Shown: positions 51,467 to 61,458, counted from the first letter of the stretch. The stretch is DNA of 64,000 bases from Ensifer sp. LC11 (GCF_001695835.1 NZ_MBSO01000012.1:1-64000); one strand, 5' to 3'. Notes: a model not told the origin generated them from the sequence alone. Program-made: numbers and translations.

Positions 51467-52555
51467 ATGGCGACTCTTCAGAATTTTGACGCGGAGATCG
51501 AGAAGACGAGAAGCGTCGTCAATGAGATGCGCGGCAAGCTCGAACAATCCGGCGTCGTGCTGGAGCAGTTTGCCAAGGCTGAGACCAAGCTCGGCGACGT
51601 CAATTTCGACATCGAAAACGCCCGCATCCAGGATGTCCTCAACCAGCAGAAGGTGATGGAGGCGAATATCGCCGACCTGATCATCGGCCTTGAGGATGCG
51701 ACCAACGTCTTCGGCTCCGAATTCGAGAGCATGAAGAGCTACACGGGCTACGAGAAGTTCATCGGCATCTTCTCCAAGCAGAAGATGCAGCGCATGCGCA
51801 CGGACCGGGTGCGCAACATGTCGCTTGCCGGCAACCTGCAGGAACTGCTGTCGAAGTCCGACATGATCGTCGGCATCCTCAAGGAACAGAAGTCGATCCT
51901 CGACCAGCGCTACAAGACCTCGGAACAGAGCCTGATCCAGGTGATCGAGCGCCGCAAGGGCACGATGTCGAACCTCGAAGCCGTGCAGAAGCGCATCGAG
52001 GAGCTGAACCCGCTGCTGCTCGACATCGAAAACCGCATTGCCGCCTCGACCGAGCAGAAGGTCCGCACCGAGCTTGAAGGCGAGCGTTCTGCGCTTGCCA
52101 CCGAGTACAATGAGAAGCAGGCCAAGGAGCAGGAACTGCTTGCCGAAAGCCAGACGCTCGAACGCTATACCTCGATGTTCCAGACCTTCGTCGATTCGCT
52201 CAACAACCAGATCGCCGCGCAGAACACGCTGATCAACAAGCTGACGATCGATACCGAGCAGCGCATCGTGCTCTACAAGGCGCTGGAAGATTCGCTGAAA
52301 ACGGCGGCCCAGCAGGATGTCGCCCACAAGATCAATACGCTCGGCAGCCAGGTGGACACGGCCGCTGAAGAGACGATGGCCGGCATTGGTGCAGCCGCGC
52401 AGCGCCACATCGGCGATCTCCTCGAAATGCATGAAAAGAACATGCTTTCGACGCAGGATATCCAGCGCCGCAAGAAGCTCGCCGACGACGCCTTTGCCCG
52501 CCGCTTCCAGTCGGTGATGGATAAACACAACACTGCCAATTACGTGAAGCAGTGA
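51467..52555 (+). CDS. Long coiled-coil protein of the AAA+ cluster (gene A, TelA-reminiscent)
   Basis: 362 aa from ATG 51467 (MATLQNFDAEIEKTRSVVN), with GAGGGGGAAG upstream. Almost entirely helical and highly charged; heptad-rich stretches at about 10-45 and 130-260. No signal peptide, membrane helix or enzyme motif. The overall helical layout recalls the toxic-anion-resistance (TelA/KlaA) group, but I see no decisive motif. First of five co-directional genes; probably a structural or adaptor partner of the AAA+ ATPase. Confidence 0.75.
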   Translation: MATLQNFDAEIEKTRSVVNEMRGKLEQSGVVLEQFAKAETKLGDVNFDIENARIQDVLNQQKVMEANIADLIIGLEDATNVFGSEFESMKSYTGYEKFIGIFSKQKMQRMRTDRVRNMSLAGNLQELLSKSDMIVGILKEQKSILDQRYKTSEQSLIQVIERRKGTMSNLEAVQKRIEELNPLLLDIENRIAASTEQKVRTELEGERSALATEYNEKQAKEQELLAESQTLERYTSMFQTFVDSLNNQIAAQNTLINKLTIDTEQRIVLYKALEDSLKTAAQQDVAHKINTLGSQVDTAAEETMAGIGAAAQRHIGDLLEMHEKNMLSTQDIQRRKKLADDAFARRFQSVMDKHNTANYVKQ

Positions 52556-52613
52556 TCGGCCGGCGCATGATCCGAACCGAGTTTGCCGTCCGGAGCACGC
52601 CACGGGGATTTGC

Positions 52614-53762
52614 ATGAAAGTCGCAGCTTCATCCGCTGTCGGACAGTATTTCGCGTCGATCCACGCGGCACTCGCCGGGCTCGAACTCTTTCTCGGCGAC
52701 CGCAACTCGCCGCTTTATCGCAACACCGTGGTCGGTGAGGTGATCGTTCCCTATCTCGGCCGGCTGAAGGCCTCGATCGACTGCTGGGAGAACCGGATCG
52801 GGTTTGTCGACCAGTTCCGGATTTCGCGGGCCGAAAGCGGTTTTCCGGTGTTCCAGAATGTGCTTGAGCTGGAGAACGATCGCCAGACGGCGGCGAAGCG
52901 TCTGGCCGATATTCCTTCGGCCGATGCGCTGCGCGAAGAGATGGTCGATTTCGTCCTCAGGCAGAAGGCTTTTCCCGAAGCGCTGCAGGCGCGCATGGCT
53001 GAGCGGCTCTATCTCGAGCAGATCGGCAAGGGTGAGATCTTCTCGCCCTTCATCCTGCCGGAAACCATCCGCGTCGCCGTCAATTCCAAGACGATGCGGC
53101 CCTATTATGTGGTGAGTTGGGGCGCGTTTGACGGCACCAGCACGCTGCCGATGGTCTACATGGCGACGATCGAGGATTCGTCTGAAAAGATCGTCGAGAT
53201 GCTGGTGACCGAAGACGGCAAGCTCAATCCGCAGGTCGAGATCCCGCTGCCGGTCGGAGGCCTGCTCAATCCCGACCTTGCCAGCCGCTTCGACGATTTC
53301 GCCTCCAAGAACAGCAGCTATTCGCTGACCCCGGTGACGATCGCCACCAATCTCGACAAGGATTTTGACGAGCTGCACCCGAAGCAGCTGCGCCGCATCG
53401 TGCTCGGCCCCTTCTATTCAGCCGGGATCACCGAAAACAATGCGCGCATCAACGACATCCTCTCCAAGGTGCGGAAAACCGAGAATGCCTGGCTTCTGAC
53501 CTGGACGGTGCAGGAGGTCTTCTCCAAGGCGGAGCGGCCGGCCAAGCGCGGCTTCTGGTCGACGACGCCGGCGCAGGAGGAATTCCACATCGACACTGCC
53601 AATCTGGAAGCGACGCGCATGGGGGTCTCTTCCTATGAAAAGCACGCGCTGGTGCCGCATGACGCCTATCAGGCGCTCTATGCCGCCGGCGAAGCTGAAC
53701 AGGTGTTCGGTGACTACAAGGTCCACGTCATTTCCGGCAACCAGGTCGTAAGCGAGGTTTGA
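52614..53762 (+). CDS. Uncharacterised protein of the AAA+ cluster (gene B)
   Basis: 382 aa from ATG 52614 (MKVAASSAVGQYFASIHAAL), with GGGGAT upstream. No domain recognised. Helical N-terminal half (about 1-150), then a mixed region RPYYVVSWGAFDGTSTLPMVYMATIEDSSEKIVEMLV (about 161-197) that reads like a beta-sheet domain. Soluble, no signal peptide. Its TGA is two bases before the ATG of the AAA+ gene, so translation is coupled. Confidence 0.75.
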   Translation: MKVAASSAVGQYFASIHAALAGLELFLGDRNSPLYRNTVVGEVIVPYLGRLKASIDCWENRIGFVDQFRISRAESGFPVFQNVLELENDRQTAAKRLADIPSADALREEMVDFVLRQKAFPEALQARMAERLYLEQIGKGEIFSPFILPETIRVAVNSKTMRPYYVVSWGAFDGTSTLPMVYMATIEDSSEKIVEMLVTEDGKLNPQVEIPLPVGGLLNPDLASRFDDFASKNSSYSLTPVTIATNLDKDFDELHPKQLRRIVLGPFYSAGITENNARINDILSKVRKTENAWLLTWTVQEVFSKAERPAKRGFWSTTPAQEEFHIDTANLEATRMGVSSYEKHALVPHDAYQALYAAGEAEQVFGDYKVHVISGNQVVSEV

Positions 53763-53764
53763 CG

Positions 53765-55681
53765 ATGACACTCAATACGGGGCTGACGACGCTGCACGAG
53801 GACGAGATCGCCAAGCACCAGGCGGTGGCCCAGGGGCTGGTGACCAAGCTCATCATCCTTGAGCGCGATGATCCTGCCGCCGGCACGACGCTTGCCGGCA
53901 CGGGCCGCCGCTTCGTGTCGACCGTTTCGACCGGCGGCCAGCGCCGCACGCGCGAGGTCGAGCTGACCAAGACCATACAGTCGGTGCGGCAGGGCGACCC
54001 GATGTTCTCGCCGGCGCAGCACGCGGTGCTCTACCGGACCCGCCGCGGCATCCAGGTGGCACTTGCCGTTGCCGATGTCTTTGCCCGCCAGACGAGCCTC
54101 GAACAGCTCCAGGCGAAAAACGCGACGTCGCCGCTTGCCGGAGACGAGGCGACCCAGTTCAAGGCTCTGCTGTCGGCATCGGCCTATGTCGCTGCCTTCA
54201 CGCTTTCCGCCTATCTCGGCTCGACGCTGTCAGGCGAGGGGGAGCCGGTCGATGATGCTGTCGAACCCGACTTTCTGTTCGACACGCCGCAGGATGCATT
54301 GAAGAGCCTCGTCGCGGCGCTCGATCGTGGCATCGCCGGGGCACCCGATGACCTGGCGCTGACCGCCCGGGCGCGCGCCTTCTCGCGCGTGGCGATCGAG
54401 GGGCTGATTGCGCGCAAGGCGCGTTTCACCGGCCTGCAGAGCTTCGAGACCGTGCATATCCGGCTTGACCAGGATGACTTCACGCTGAACGGCTTCGACG
54501 TCGCACCCGGCCAGAAGCGCAAACCGCTGGTCATGACCTTCAAGAAGCCCGAGGAGATCATCGGTAACCACATCGCCAAGTACCAGGCGTTGAAGCTTGC
54601 CAAGATGCTGATGGCCTACGACTTCGACCGGCAGATGAACCCGTTTGTCGAACTTGGCGGCTTTCTCTTCACCTTCATCGGCGACGGCATGCCCGGCACC
54701 GGCAAGACGATCCTGATCCAGATGCTCGCCGGCATGCTCAACGACTATTGCGAGATTGCCGGCTACGCCTTCCATTACGAGAATTTCGGCGTCGACCAGA
54801 TCTCCTCCTACCAGGGCAAGTCGGGCCAGAATTGCAAGGAATTCGTCAACAACGTCATCAATCCACGGGCGATCGGCTTTGGCACCATCGACGATGTCGA
54901 CCAAGTGGCGGCGAAACGTTCCGACGACCGTGCGTCTGCCGGCCAGCACGAGGTGACGGCTGTGCTGATGGAGAGTTTTGCCGGTGCCTCGACCGTCGTG
55001 CGCGGCAATTGCACCTTCGGCATGTTCTCCAACTATCCGGAGAATGTCGATGACGCACTGCGCCAGCGCGCCGGTGCCCGCTGGCTGGTGGACGGGCCGC
55101 AGACCGAGGACGACTATGTCGACATCTTCGCGCTGCTGGTCGGCAAGAACCACAAGATGCCGCTTGGCGAACACCAGCTGTTCGAGGGCCAGGAGATCAA
55201 ACGGGCGGTGTCGCAGTCCTATGCCGAACACGCACGGCCGAAGGAGGATGGCCTCATCGCCGTCTGGGAGCGCTACCAGAAGGAGAGGGGCGCGCTTGCC
55301 TCGCTCGCCGATGTCGGCGCCTATTTGCATATGATCAAGGAAGCCGAGCCGCGCTTTACCGGCCGGGCGATCAAGAACATCACCGACGCGATCAAGCTCA
55401 GGGCCATGGATGTCGAGTTGCCGGATGACTGGTTCAAGGATGCCGGCTCCTTCATGCACAAGGGTTACGACGAGAAGAAAGCGATGATCGAGGCGCTGCG
55501 CGGCCCGATCACCATCGAGATGGTGCTGCAGGAAATCAACCGCTACGCCGACAGCGAGTTCCGCTACACCGACAAGTCCGACGATGCTGCCGTCACCGAC
55601 ATCATCCGCCGCGAGCGCCAACGCGAAAAGGCGATCCGCGAAATCGAGGCAATGAAACGCGATGGCCGGTGGCAGGGGTGA
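53765..55681 (+). CDS. AAA+ ATPase (gene C of the cluster)
   Basis: 638 aa from ATG 53765 (MTLNTGLTTLHEDEIAKHQ). The first 290 residues form an uncharacterised N-terminal region. The AAA+ core has Walker A GMPGTGKT (308-315), Walker B ending TIDDVDQVA (about 373-381), sensor-1 Asn in FSNYPENVDDALRQRAG and arginine-finger candidates in RQRAGARW. A C-terminal lid (RFTGRAIKNITDAIKLRAMDVE) follows. Likely a hexameric remodelling ATPase; the substrate may be a neighbour. Not MoxR or ClpX by sequence I can recall. Confidence 0.85.
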   Translation: MTLNTGLTTLHEDEIAKHQAVAQGLVTKLIILERDDPAAGTTLAGTGRRFVSTVSTGGQRRTREVELTKTIQSVRQGDPMFSPAQHAVLYRTRRGIQVALAVADVFARQTSLEQLQAKNATSPLAGDEATQFKALLSASAYVAAFTLSAYLGSTLSGEGEPVDDAVEPDFLFDTPQDALKSLVAALDRGIAGAPDDLALTARARAFSRVAIEGLIARKARFTGLQSFETVHIRLDQDDFTLNGFDVAPGQKRKPLVMTFKKPEEIIGNHIAKYQALKLAKMLMAYDFDRQMNPFVELGGFLFTFIGDGMPGTGKTILIQMLAGMLNDYCEIAGYAFHYENFGVDQISSYQGKSGQNCKEFVNNVINPRAIGFGTIDDVDQVAAKRSDDRASAGQHEVTAVLMESFAGASTVVRGNCTFGMFSNYPENVDDALRQRAGARWLVDGPQTEDDYVDIFALLVGKNHKMPLGEHQLFEGQEIKRAVSQSYAEHARPKEDGLIAVWERYQKERGALASLADVGAYLHMIKEAEPRFTGRAIKNITDAIKLRAMDVELPDDWFKDAGSFMHKGYDEKKAMIEALRGPITIEMVLQEINRYADSEFRYTDKSDDAAVTDIIRRERQREKAIREIEAMKRDGRWQG

Positions 55682-55747
55682 TGGTTTCTGGGGCATATCA
55701 TGCCTGTGCCATGGTCAGTTCCGGAGCTCAGCTGCGGGGCACGACGC

Positions 55748-55781
55748 CGTCCCCTCTCCCCGCTTGCGGGGAGAGGGGACG
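55748..55781. repeat. 16-bp-stem hairpin between cluster genes C and D
   Basis: CGTCCCCTCTCCCCGC and GCGGGGAGAGGGGACG flank a 2-base loop. It is the only hairpin inside the cluster; no T-run follows. It may be a common rhizobial GC palindrome or may reduce expression of the last two genes. Confidence 0.65.
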
Positions 55782-55817
55782 TGGCCCACGCGGGACCTGC
55801 GTTGAGGGGAATGCCGC

Positions 55818-57107
55818 ATGAAACGCCTGCTTGAGGCCGAATTGATCTACGGACGGCTGCTCGAAATCTCCGAGCCGCATTTGATCGCGCGTTACAACAA
55901 GGCGCTCGAAGGCTTTGGCCTGCGTCCGACGGCGCTGACGCGTTTCAGCATCGACATGACCGGGTTTTCTCCTGAAATTGCCGAGGAGCTGGGCGATCGC
56001 GACTATCTCGATCCGAACCGGGTCAACCGCCGTTTCATCATCATGACGCCGGATCAGGCGGAGCTGCCGGTCGTGCATACGAGCTTCTCCAACACGGCGG
56101 CGCTGATGCACGAGTTTTTCAACGCCAACAGCCGCGCAATCAATGCGGTGACGATCAAGGATGCGCTCTACGGCGAAATCGAGGATTCGGTTTCGATCGT
56201 CGACGACATCGACGATCTCCTGTCGATCAACGAGGTACGCTTCCGGGTGCTTTCGGCCGAGGACATGCTCGGCAAGGCGGCCGAGCTGCGCGGTCTGGTC
56301 GATCGTCTGAAGAAGGTGCCGACGGCCTGGACCGACGACGAGATGCTGAACCGCATGGTCGAGCTTGCCAAGCTGACCGGCGACATCCGCCAGAACGCAC
56401 TGGTGCCGGATCAGCTTGTCTTCCGCCACGAAGCCTTCTGGGCCAACCATTTCGGCGGGGTCTACGTCTTTCTCGACGACAAGACGACGACTGTCATCTG
56501 TGACCCGTCTGTTCCCGGCTTCCGCCGGTCGCGGCCCTGGCAGGTAAGCTATATCGCCATCAACGACCACGCCCGCATCTATGATTTCCTCGCATCGACC
56601 AAGCGGCTGCAACTGCCGCAGGCCTCCTGGGTCGAGGATTCAGGGCTCTATCAACATCGCGCCGACATGGTCGTGCGCGGCCTGATCCACGAGACCGAGC
56701 CGGCGGCCGATCTCGCCAATGCCGACCGGATCTGGCTGCAGACCTGGATGCACCGCAATGCCGCTGCTGTCGCCAAGGACGGCGCCTATCCCTTCCTGCA
56801 GGAGATGATCCGCACGGTGGCCGCCACCGGTACCATCAAGATGCAGGACGTGGCGCCGGCCAACCGTTTCATGCTGGTGCGTGCAGCACCCGCCCATCCC
56901 GATCAATGGCTGGTCAATCGATTGATATCGCAGCTCGTTCCCCGCGATTTCGTCTCGCGCTTCGTCTTCGACAAGCAGGGCTTTTACGACGCCTACGAGC
57001 GTTATAGCGAAAGCTTCAAGGAATATGTTGTGGCGACGCTTACCGGCACATATCTGAAAGACAAGGCGGCCTTCCGCCACAAGCTCTACGGGCTCAGAGA
57101 GGAATAG
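55818..57107 (+). CDS. Uncharacterised protein (gene D, probably DUF6638)
   Basis: 429 aa from ATG 55818 (MKRLLEAELIYGRLLEISE), with GAGGGGAA upstream. No membrane segments. Distinct acidic stretch EIEDSVSIVDDIDDLLSINEVRF (about 114-136), then VFLDDKTTTVICDPSVPGF (about 218) and RPWQVSYIAINDHARIYDFL. I recall such proteins annotated as DUF6638, unverified. Three bases separate it from the DUF2333 gene. Confidence 0.75.
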   Translation: MKRLLEAELIYGRLLEISEPHLIARYNKALEGFGLRPTALTRFSIDMTGFSPEIAEELGDRDYLDPNRVNRRFIIMTPDQAELPVVHTSFSNTAALMHEFFNANSRAINAVTIKDALYGEIEDSVSIVDDIDDLLSINEVRFRVLSAEDMLGKAAELRGLVDRLKKVPTAWTDDEMLNRMVELAKLTGDIRQNALVPDQLVFRHEAFWANHFGGVYVFLDDKTTTVICDPSVPGFRRSRPWQVSYIAINDHARIYDFLASTKRLQLPQASWVEDSGLYQHRADMVVRGLIHETEPAADLANADRIWLQTWMHRNAAAVAKDGAYPFLQEMIRTVAATGTIKMQDVAPANRFMLVRAAPAHPDQWLVNRLISQLVPRDFVSRFVFDKQGFYDAYERYSESFKEYVVATLTGTYLKDKAAFRHKLYGLREE

Positions 57108-57110
57108 GAC

Positions 57111-58337
57111 ATGTTCGATCCGATCGTTGCGTTTTTCCAGCGCGTCTTTACCGCGATCGGCCGCGGCATCGGGCTCGCCGTTGCCTGGCTGCTCTGGCCC
57201 TTCGTCGCGGTCGGCAACTGGTACCGGCAGCGCAGCTGGATCATCAAGGGGCCGATCGGCCTCATCCTGTTAGGGCTCATCCTGTTCTACGGCTACTTCA
57301 TCTGGCAGACCCAGGCCTGGACAAACTTCAGTGAAGACTATGTCGACCGTTACAGGCTGGCGGAGCGAAAGATCCCTGCCGGCTCGCCGATGAGCGGTCC
57401 CGGTGCGACTTCGACCGGACAGTCGACAACCGGTGGTGCCGCCAACAACCTTGCGGGCGTGGCGACGCAGCCGATGGAATCGACGCCGGAAGCGCTGGCG
57501 GCCGTTCAACTGCCGGCCGGCACCGTGTGCCAGACCTCGGCGATCGTCGACGTCACGGCCGACCTCATCGATTTCAACGTCAACGAGAACGCCTGGATCT
57601 CGTCGATGCTGCTCTACAAGCTCGGCTTCTTCGGGCTCGACTGGGACGACACGCCCTGGCTCGACAACAAGGCCTCGTTCCAGCGCGGCATCAACCAGGC
57701 AATCCGCCGCACGTCAGTGGAGCTGGTCGACTCGCTCGGTCGTGTGCGCGGCACCTCCGGCATCAACAACAATCTGCAGAGCGCGCGCGGCAACATGCAG
57801 TTCGATGAGGAGACCTGGTATTTCGGCCTCAGCCCGTTCGGCCCGAAGACGCCGACACCGAGCTTCTACCGCGCCGCCATGAAGGATCTGCGCAGCTTCA
57901 ACACCTCCCTCAGCAAGTGCGAAGCGATCTTCGACGGCCGCTCCGACAACCTCGTCGAGTTCCTCGACCGCGTTGCCAACGACCTCGGCAACACCTCGGC
58001 AATCCTGCGCGAGCGCTCCGAAAACCACAATGGCGGCTGGTTCGATACGCGCGCCGACGACCGTTTCTGGTTCGCCTATGGCCAGCTCTACGGCTATTAC
58101 GGCATCCTGTCGGCTGCCGGTGCCGACTTTGACAACGTCGTTGCCCAGCGCGGCCTGTTGCCGATCTGGACGGAAACGATCAAGCAGCTGCGCGCCGCCC
58201 TGCGCATTCAGCCCTTCATCATCTCCAACGGCGAGGAGGCCGGCTGGGTCATGCCGACGCACCTGGCGACGATGGGCTTCTATACGCTGAGGGTGCGATC
58301 CAATATCGTCGAGATGCGCGACATCCTCGCCCGATAG
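57111..58337 (+). CDS. DUF2333-family membrane-anchored protein (gene E)
   Basis: 408 aa from ATG 57111 (MFDPIVAFFQRVFTAIGRG), with AGAGGAATAGG upstream. One membrane helix at about 46-66 (IKGPIGLILLGLILFYGYFIW), then a Ser/Thr/Gly-rich linker (about 92-115) and a large periplasmic domain (SAIVDVTADLIDFNVNENAWISSMLLYKLGFFGLDWDDTPWLDNKASF, GNMQFDEETWYFGLSPFGPKTPTPSFYRAAMKDL) characteristic of DUF2333. Probably anchors the cluster product to the inner membrane. Confidence 0.85.
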   Translation: MFDPIVAFFQRVFTAIGRGIGLAVAWLLWPFVAVGNWYRQRSWIIKGPIGLILLGLILFYGYFIWQTQAWTNFSEDYVDRYRLAERKIPAGSPMSGPGATSTGQSTTGGAANNLAGVATQPMESTPEALAAVQLPAGTVCQTSAIVDVTADLIDFNVNENAWISSMLLYKLGFFGLDWDDTPWLDNKASFQRGINQAIRRTSVELVDSLGRVRGTSGINNNLQSARGNMQFDEETWYFGLSPFGPKTPTPSFYRAAMKDLRSFNTSLSKCEAIFDGRSDNLVEFLDRVANDLGNTSAILRERSENHNGGWFDTRADDRFWFAYGQLYGYYGILSAAGADFDNVVAQRGLLPIWTETIKQLRAALRIQPFIISNGEEAGWVMPTHLATMGFYTLRVRSNIVEMRDILAR

Positions 58338-58397
58338 GGCAAGATGACAAGGTGACGGCCGCATTCCAGGCGGCCGCTGCCGATTTGATTTGAGTTT

Positions 58398-58444
58398 GAG
58401 CGGAATGCGGGCGCAAGCCGCAGAGACGTTTCCTCATCCCGCTC
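58398..58444. repeat. Rhizobial palindromic intergenic repeat
   Basis: GAGCGGAATGCGGGCG...TTTCCTCATCCCGCTC between the DUF2333 gene and fhs, same family as 9062-9109. Confidence 0.65.
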
Positions 58445-58508
58445 CGGCATCGCAAACTGCGCCTTCGAAGGCGTGGTAAAAAAAGAAACCCTGGGGAGGG
58501 AACATGCC

Positions 58509-60188
58509 ATGACGGAGGTTAAGTCCGATATCGAGATTGCACGCGCGGCGAGGAAAAAGCCGATCCTGGAGATTGGGGCAGCACTCGGCATTCCGCCTGA
58601 GGACCTTCTGCCCTATGGCCACGACAAGGCGAAGATCGGCGCCGATTTCATTGCCCGCCAGCGCGAGAAGAAAAACGGCCATCTGATCCTGGTGACGGCG
58701 ATCAACCCGACACCGGCCGGCGAGGGCAAGACGACGACGACCGTCGGCCTTGGCGACGGGCTCAACCGCATCGGCAAGAAGGCGATTGTCTGCATCCGCG
58801 AGGCCTCGCTCGGCCCCTGCTTCGGCGTCAAGGGCGGTGCGGCCGGCGGCGGTTATGCGCAGGTCGTGCCGATGGAGGACATAAACCTCCACTTCACCGG
58901 CGACTTCCACGCGATCACCTCGGCGCACAACCTGCTGGCGGCGCTGCTCGACAACCACATCTATTGGAGCAACGAGCAGAATATCGACGTCCGCCGCATC
59001 GCCTGGCGGCGGGTGATGGACATGAACGACCGGGCGTTGCGCCATATTGTCGGCTCGCTCGGCGGGGTCGCCAACGGCTACCCGCGCGAGACCGGCTTCG
59101 ACATCACCGTCGCTTCGGAGGTGATGGCGATCCTCTGCCTGTCGAGGGACCTCAAGGATCTGGAGCAACGGCTCGGCAGCATCATTGTCGGCTACCGCCG
59201 CGACAAGAGCCCGGTCTTTGCCCGCGACATCAAGGCCGATGGCGCGATGGCTGTGCTGCTCAAGGACGCGATGCAGCCGAATCTCGTCCAGACGCTTGAA
59301 AACAACCCCGCCTTCGTTCACGGCGGCCCCTTCGCCAACATCGCCCATGGCTGCAACTCGGTGATCGCGACGACGACGGCGCTGAAGCTTGCCGATTATG
59401 TGGTGACCGAAGCCGGTTTTGGCGCCGATCTCGGCGCGGAAAAATTCTTCGACATCAAGTGCCGCAAGGCCGGGCTGAAGCCCGATGCCGCGGTGCTTGT
59501 CGCCACCGTCCGGGCGATCAAGATGAATGGCGGGGTCAAGAAGGACGATCTGGGCCGCGAAAACCTGGAGGCGCTGCGCAAGGGCTGCGCCAACCTCGGC
59601 CGGCATGTGCAGAATGTGAAAAAGTTCGGTGTTCCCGTGATCGTCGCGATCAACCACTTTACCTCCGATACGGAGGCCGAGATCCAGGCGATCAAGGATT
59701 ACGTGGCGACGCTTGGCGCCGAGGCAGTGCTTTGCCGACATTGGGCCGAGGGATCGGCGGGTATCGAGGAACTGGCGCGCAAGGTGGCGGCCCTTGCCGA
59801 GGGTGGGCACTCCCAGTTTTCGCCGCTCTATCCCGACGATATGTCGCTCTTCCACAAGATCGAGACGATCGCCAAGGACATCTATCACGCGAGCGAGGTG
59901 ATTGCCGACAAGTCGGTGCGCGATCAGTTGCGCAGCTGGGAAGTTCAGGGCTACGGCCATCTGCCGATCTGCATGGCCAAGACGCAGTATTCCTTCTCGA
60001 CCGACCCGAACCTGCGCGGCGCGCCGAGCGGTCACGCGGTACCGATCCGGGAAGTGCGGCTTGCGGCCGGGGCCGGCTTCATCGTGGTCATCACCGGCGA
60101 GATCATGACGATGCCGGGGCTGCCGAAGGTGCCTTCGTCGGAGAAGATCTTCCTGAACGACCAGGGCTACATCGAGGGGCTGTTCTAG
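58509..60188 (+). CDS. fhs: Formate-tetrahydrofolate ligase
   Basis: 559 aa from ATG 58509 ([19 protein letters not shown]), with GGGGAGGG upstream. Ligates formate to THF, giving 10-formyl-THF. P-loop-like [19 protein letters not shown] (about 67-85), [29 protein letters not shown] (about 101), FAVIANFG-like [16 protein letters not shown] (about 376) and PNLRGAP (about 503). One-carbon salvage, fitting formate or methyl-amine breakdown. Confidence 0.97.
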   Translation: MTEVKSDIEIARAARKKPILEIGAALGIPPEDLLPYGHDKAKIGADFIARQREKKNGHLILVTAINPTPAGEGKTTTTVGLGDGLNRIGKKAIVCIREASLGPCFGVKGGAAGGGYAQVVPMEDINLHFTGDFHAITSAHNLLAALLDNHIYWSNEQNIDVRRIAWRRVMDMNDRALRHIVGSLGGVANGYPRETGFDITVASEVMAILCLSRDLKDLEQRLGSIIVGYRRDKSPVFARDIKADGAMAVLLKDAMQPNLVQTLENNPAFVHGGPFANIAHGCNSVIATTTALKLADYVVTEAGFGADLGAEKFFDIKCRKAGLKPDAAVLVATVRAIKMNGGVKKDDLGRENLEALRKGCANLGRHVQNVKKFGVPVIVAINHFTSDTEAEIQAIKDYVATLGAEAVLCRHWAEGSAGIEELARKVAALAEGGHSQFSPLYPDDMSLFHKIETIAKDIYHASEVIADKSVRDQLRSWEVQGYGHLPICMAKTQYSFSTDPNLRGAPSGHAVPIREVRLAAGAGFIVVITGEIMTMPGLPKVPSSEKIFLNDQGYIEGLF

Positions 60189-60212
60189 CCTCTTGCGGCG
60201 TTCTCTCTCAAA

Positions 60213-60234
60213 GGCGCGCCGCTGACGGCGCGCC
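60213..60234 (+). terminator. Candidate terminator after fhs
   Basis: GGCGCGCCG (60213-60221) and CGGCGCGCC (60226-60234), loop CTGA, 25 bases after the fhs stop. The following T-content is weak (TAAGTTGTTG). Confidence 0.45.
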
Positions 60235-60264
60235 TAAGTTGTTGCCGGACTATGTGCCGTGCGG

Positions 60265-60771
60265 TCAGGCGAAGCTGAGGAAATCGGCCTTGCCGACCGG
60301 CGCGCCCTCGTGACGCAGGATGTCGTAGGCCGTCGTCAGGTGGAAGTAGAAGTTCGGCAGGACGAATTTCTGCAGATATTCCTCACCCGTCAGGGTCACC
60401 TTCAGCGTCGGGAAATTGAGCACGACTTCGCGACGGTCGCTGTCTTCGAGATCGGCCGGCTCGACCGTTTCGAGGAATGCGATAGTGTTGGCGATGCGCT
60501 GGCGCAGTTCGTCCAGGGTCTTTTCCTCGTCCGGAAAACGGGGCACCTCGAGCGACGTCAGGCGGCCGACCAGGCCCTTGCTCGTGTCGCTCACGCGCTG
60601 CACCTGACCGGCAAGCGTCAGCATATCGGGCGCGAGGCGGGCGTTGACGACATCATCGGCGGAGATGTCCTTTTCCCGGGCGAAAGCCTCTGCCTTGTCG
60701 AGCAGCTTGCTGAGAACGCCAAGGCCGCGAATGAAGGCGGGAATGGAGAGTTGGTACATCGTCAATGCCAT
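60265..60771 (-). CDS. DUF1993 protein
   Basis: 168 aa from ATG 60771 (MALTMYQLSIPAFIRGLGV), with GAGGAA upstream. Typical DUF1993 helical bundle: ARLAPDMLTLAGQVQRVSDTSKG (about 45-67) and LPNFYFHLTTAYDILRHEG (about 139-157), the latter conserved. Related to DinB-like folds; function unknown. Convergent with fhs. Confidence 0.92.
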   Translation of the reverse strand: MALTMYQLSIPAFIRGLGVLSKLLDKAEAFAREKDISADDVVNARLAPDMLTLAGQVQRVSDTSKGLVGRLTSLEVPRFPDEEKTLDELRQRIANTIAFLETVEPADLEDSDRREVVLNFPTLKVTLTGEEYLQKFVLPNFYFHLTTAYDILRHEGAPVGKADFLSFA

Positions 60772-60975
60772 GGCAATTTCCTCGGGTCTGGGCGCAAAAC
60801 GGGTGGATTTTCCTCGCGCCTGTATTTGGGAGGCTGGGCGCGGTCCTGCAAGGCGGGCGAACCGGTATCTTTGCTTCCACGGAGGCGCCCGCCGGAAAAG
60901 CATGCGGCGGTTGTGGCCAGAGCAACCGGTCTCGTGCATTGATCGCTGCGCAATGAACGCATCAGGGATGCCGCG

Positions 60976-61428
60976 ATGACACCAGAGCAACTTCAAACCT
61001 ATCTTCACGCCCATATTCCTCTGTCGGCGGCGATGCAAGTGCATGTGGACGACGTGGTGGACGACCACATTTTGCTTTCGGCTCCCCTTGCGCCAAACAT
61101 CAACCACCGCGAGACGGTGTTTGGCGGCAGCGCCTCGGCGCTTGCAATCCTGTCGGCCTGGTCACTCCTGCATGTGCGGTTGCGCAAAAGTGATGTGGCG
61201 GCACGCCTCGTGATCCAGAGCAACCGGATGGAGTATCTGAAGCCGGTCGCCGGCACCTTCGCGGCCCGTTCGTCGCTGGCGGATGCGGCGCAATGGCCGA
61301 GTTTTCTAAGGATGCTAGAGCGACGGGGCAGGGCGCGCGCCGTGGTCGCGGCCGACCTTCTTGACAGTGGCGAGATAGCCGGACGCTTCGAGGGTGAGTT
61401 CGTCGCCCTCGGCTATGGCAAGGACTGA
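60976..61428 (+). CDS. YiiD C-terminal-type thioesterase-like protein
   Basis: 150 aa. Hotdog-fold signature: HIPLSAAMQVHVDDVVDDHILLSAPLAPNINHRETVFGGSASALAILSAW (about 13-62). NHRETVFGG contains the conserved Asn/His region of YiiD_C proteins, putative acyl-CoA thioesterases. No GNAT domain (the YiiD N-terminal part) is present. Divergent from DUF1993. Confidence 0.9.
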   Translation: MTPEQLQTYLHAHIPLSAAMQVHVDDVVDDHILLSAPLAPNINHRETVFGGSASALAILSAWSLLHVRLRKSDVAARLVIQSNRMEYLKPVAGTFAARSSLADAAQWPSFLRMLERRGRARAVVAADLLDSGEIAGRFEGEFVALGYGKD

Positions 61429-61458
61429 GCTTCGCGCGTCGGGTCGCCAGGTCCTTTC

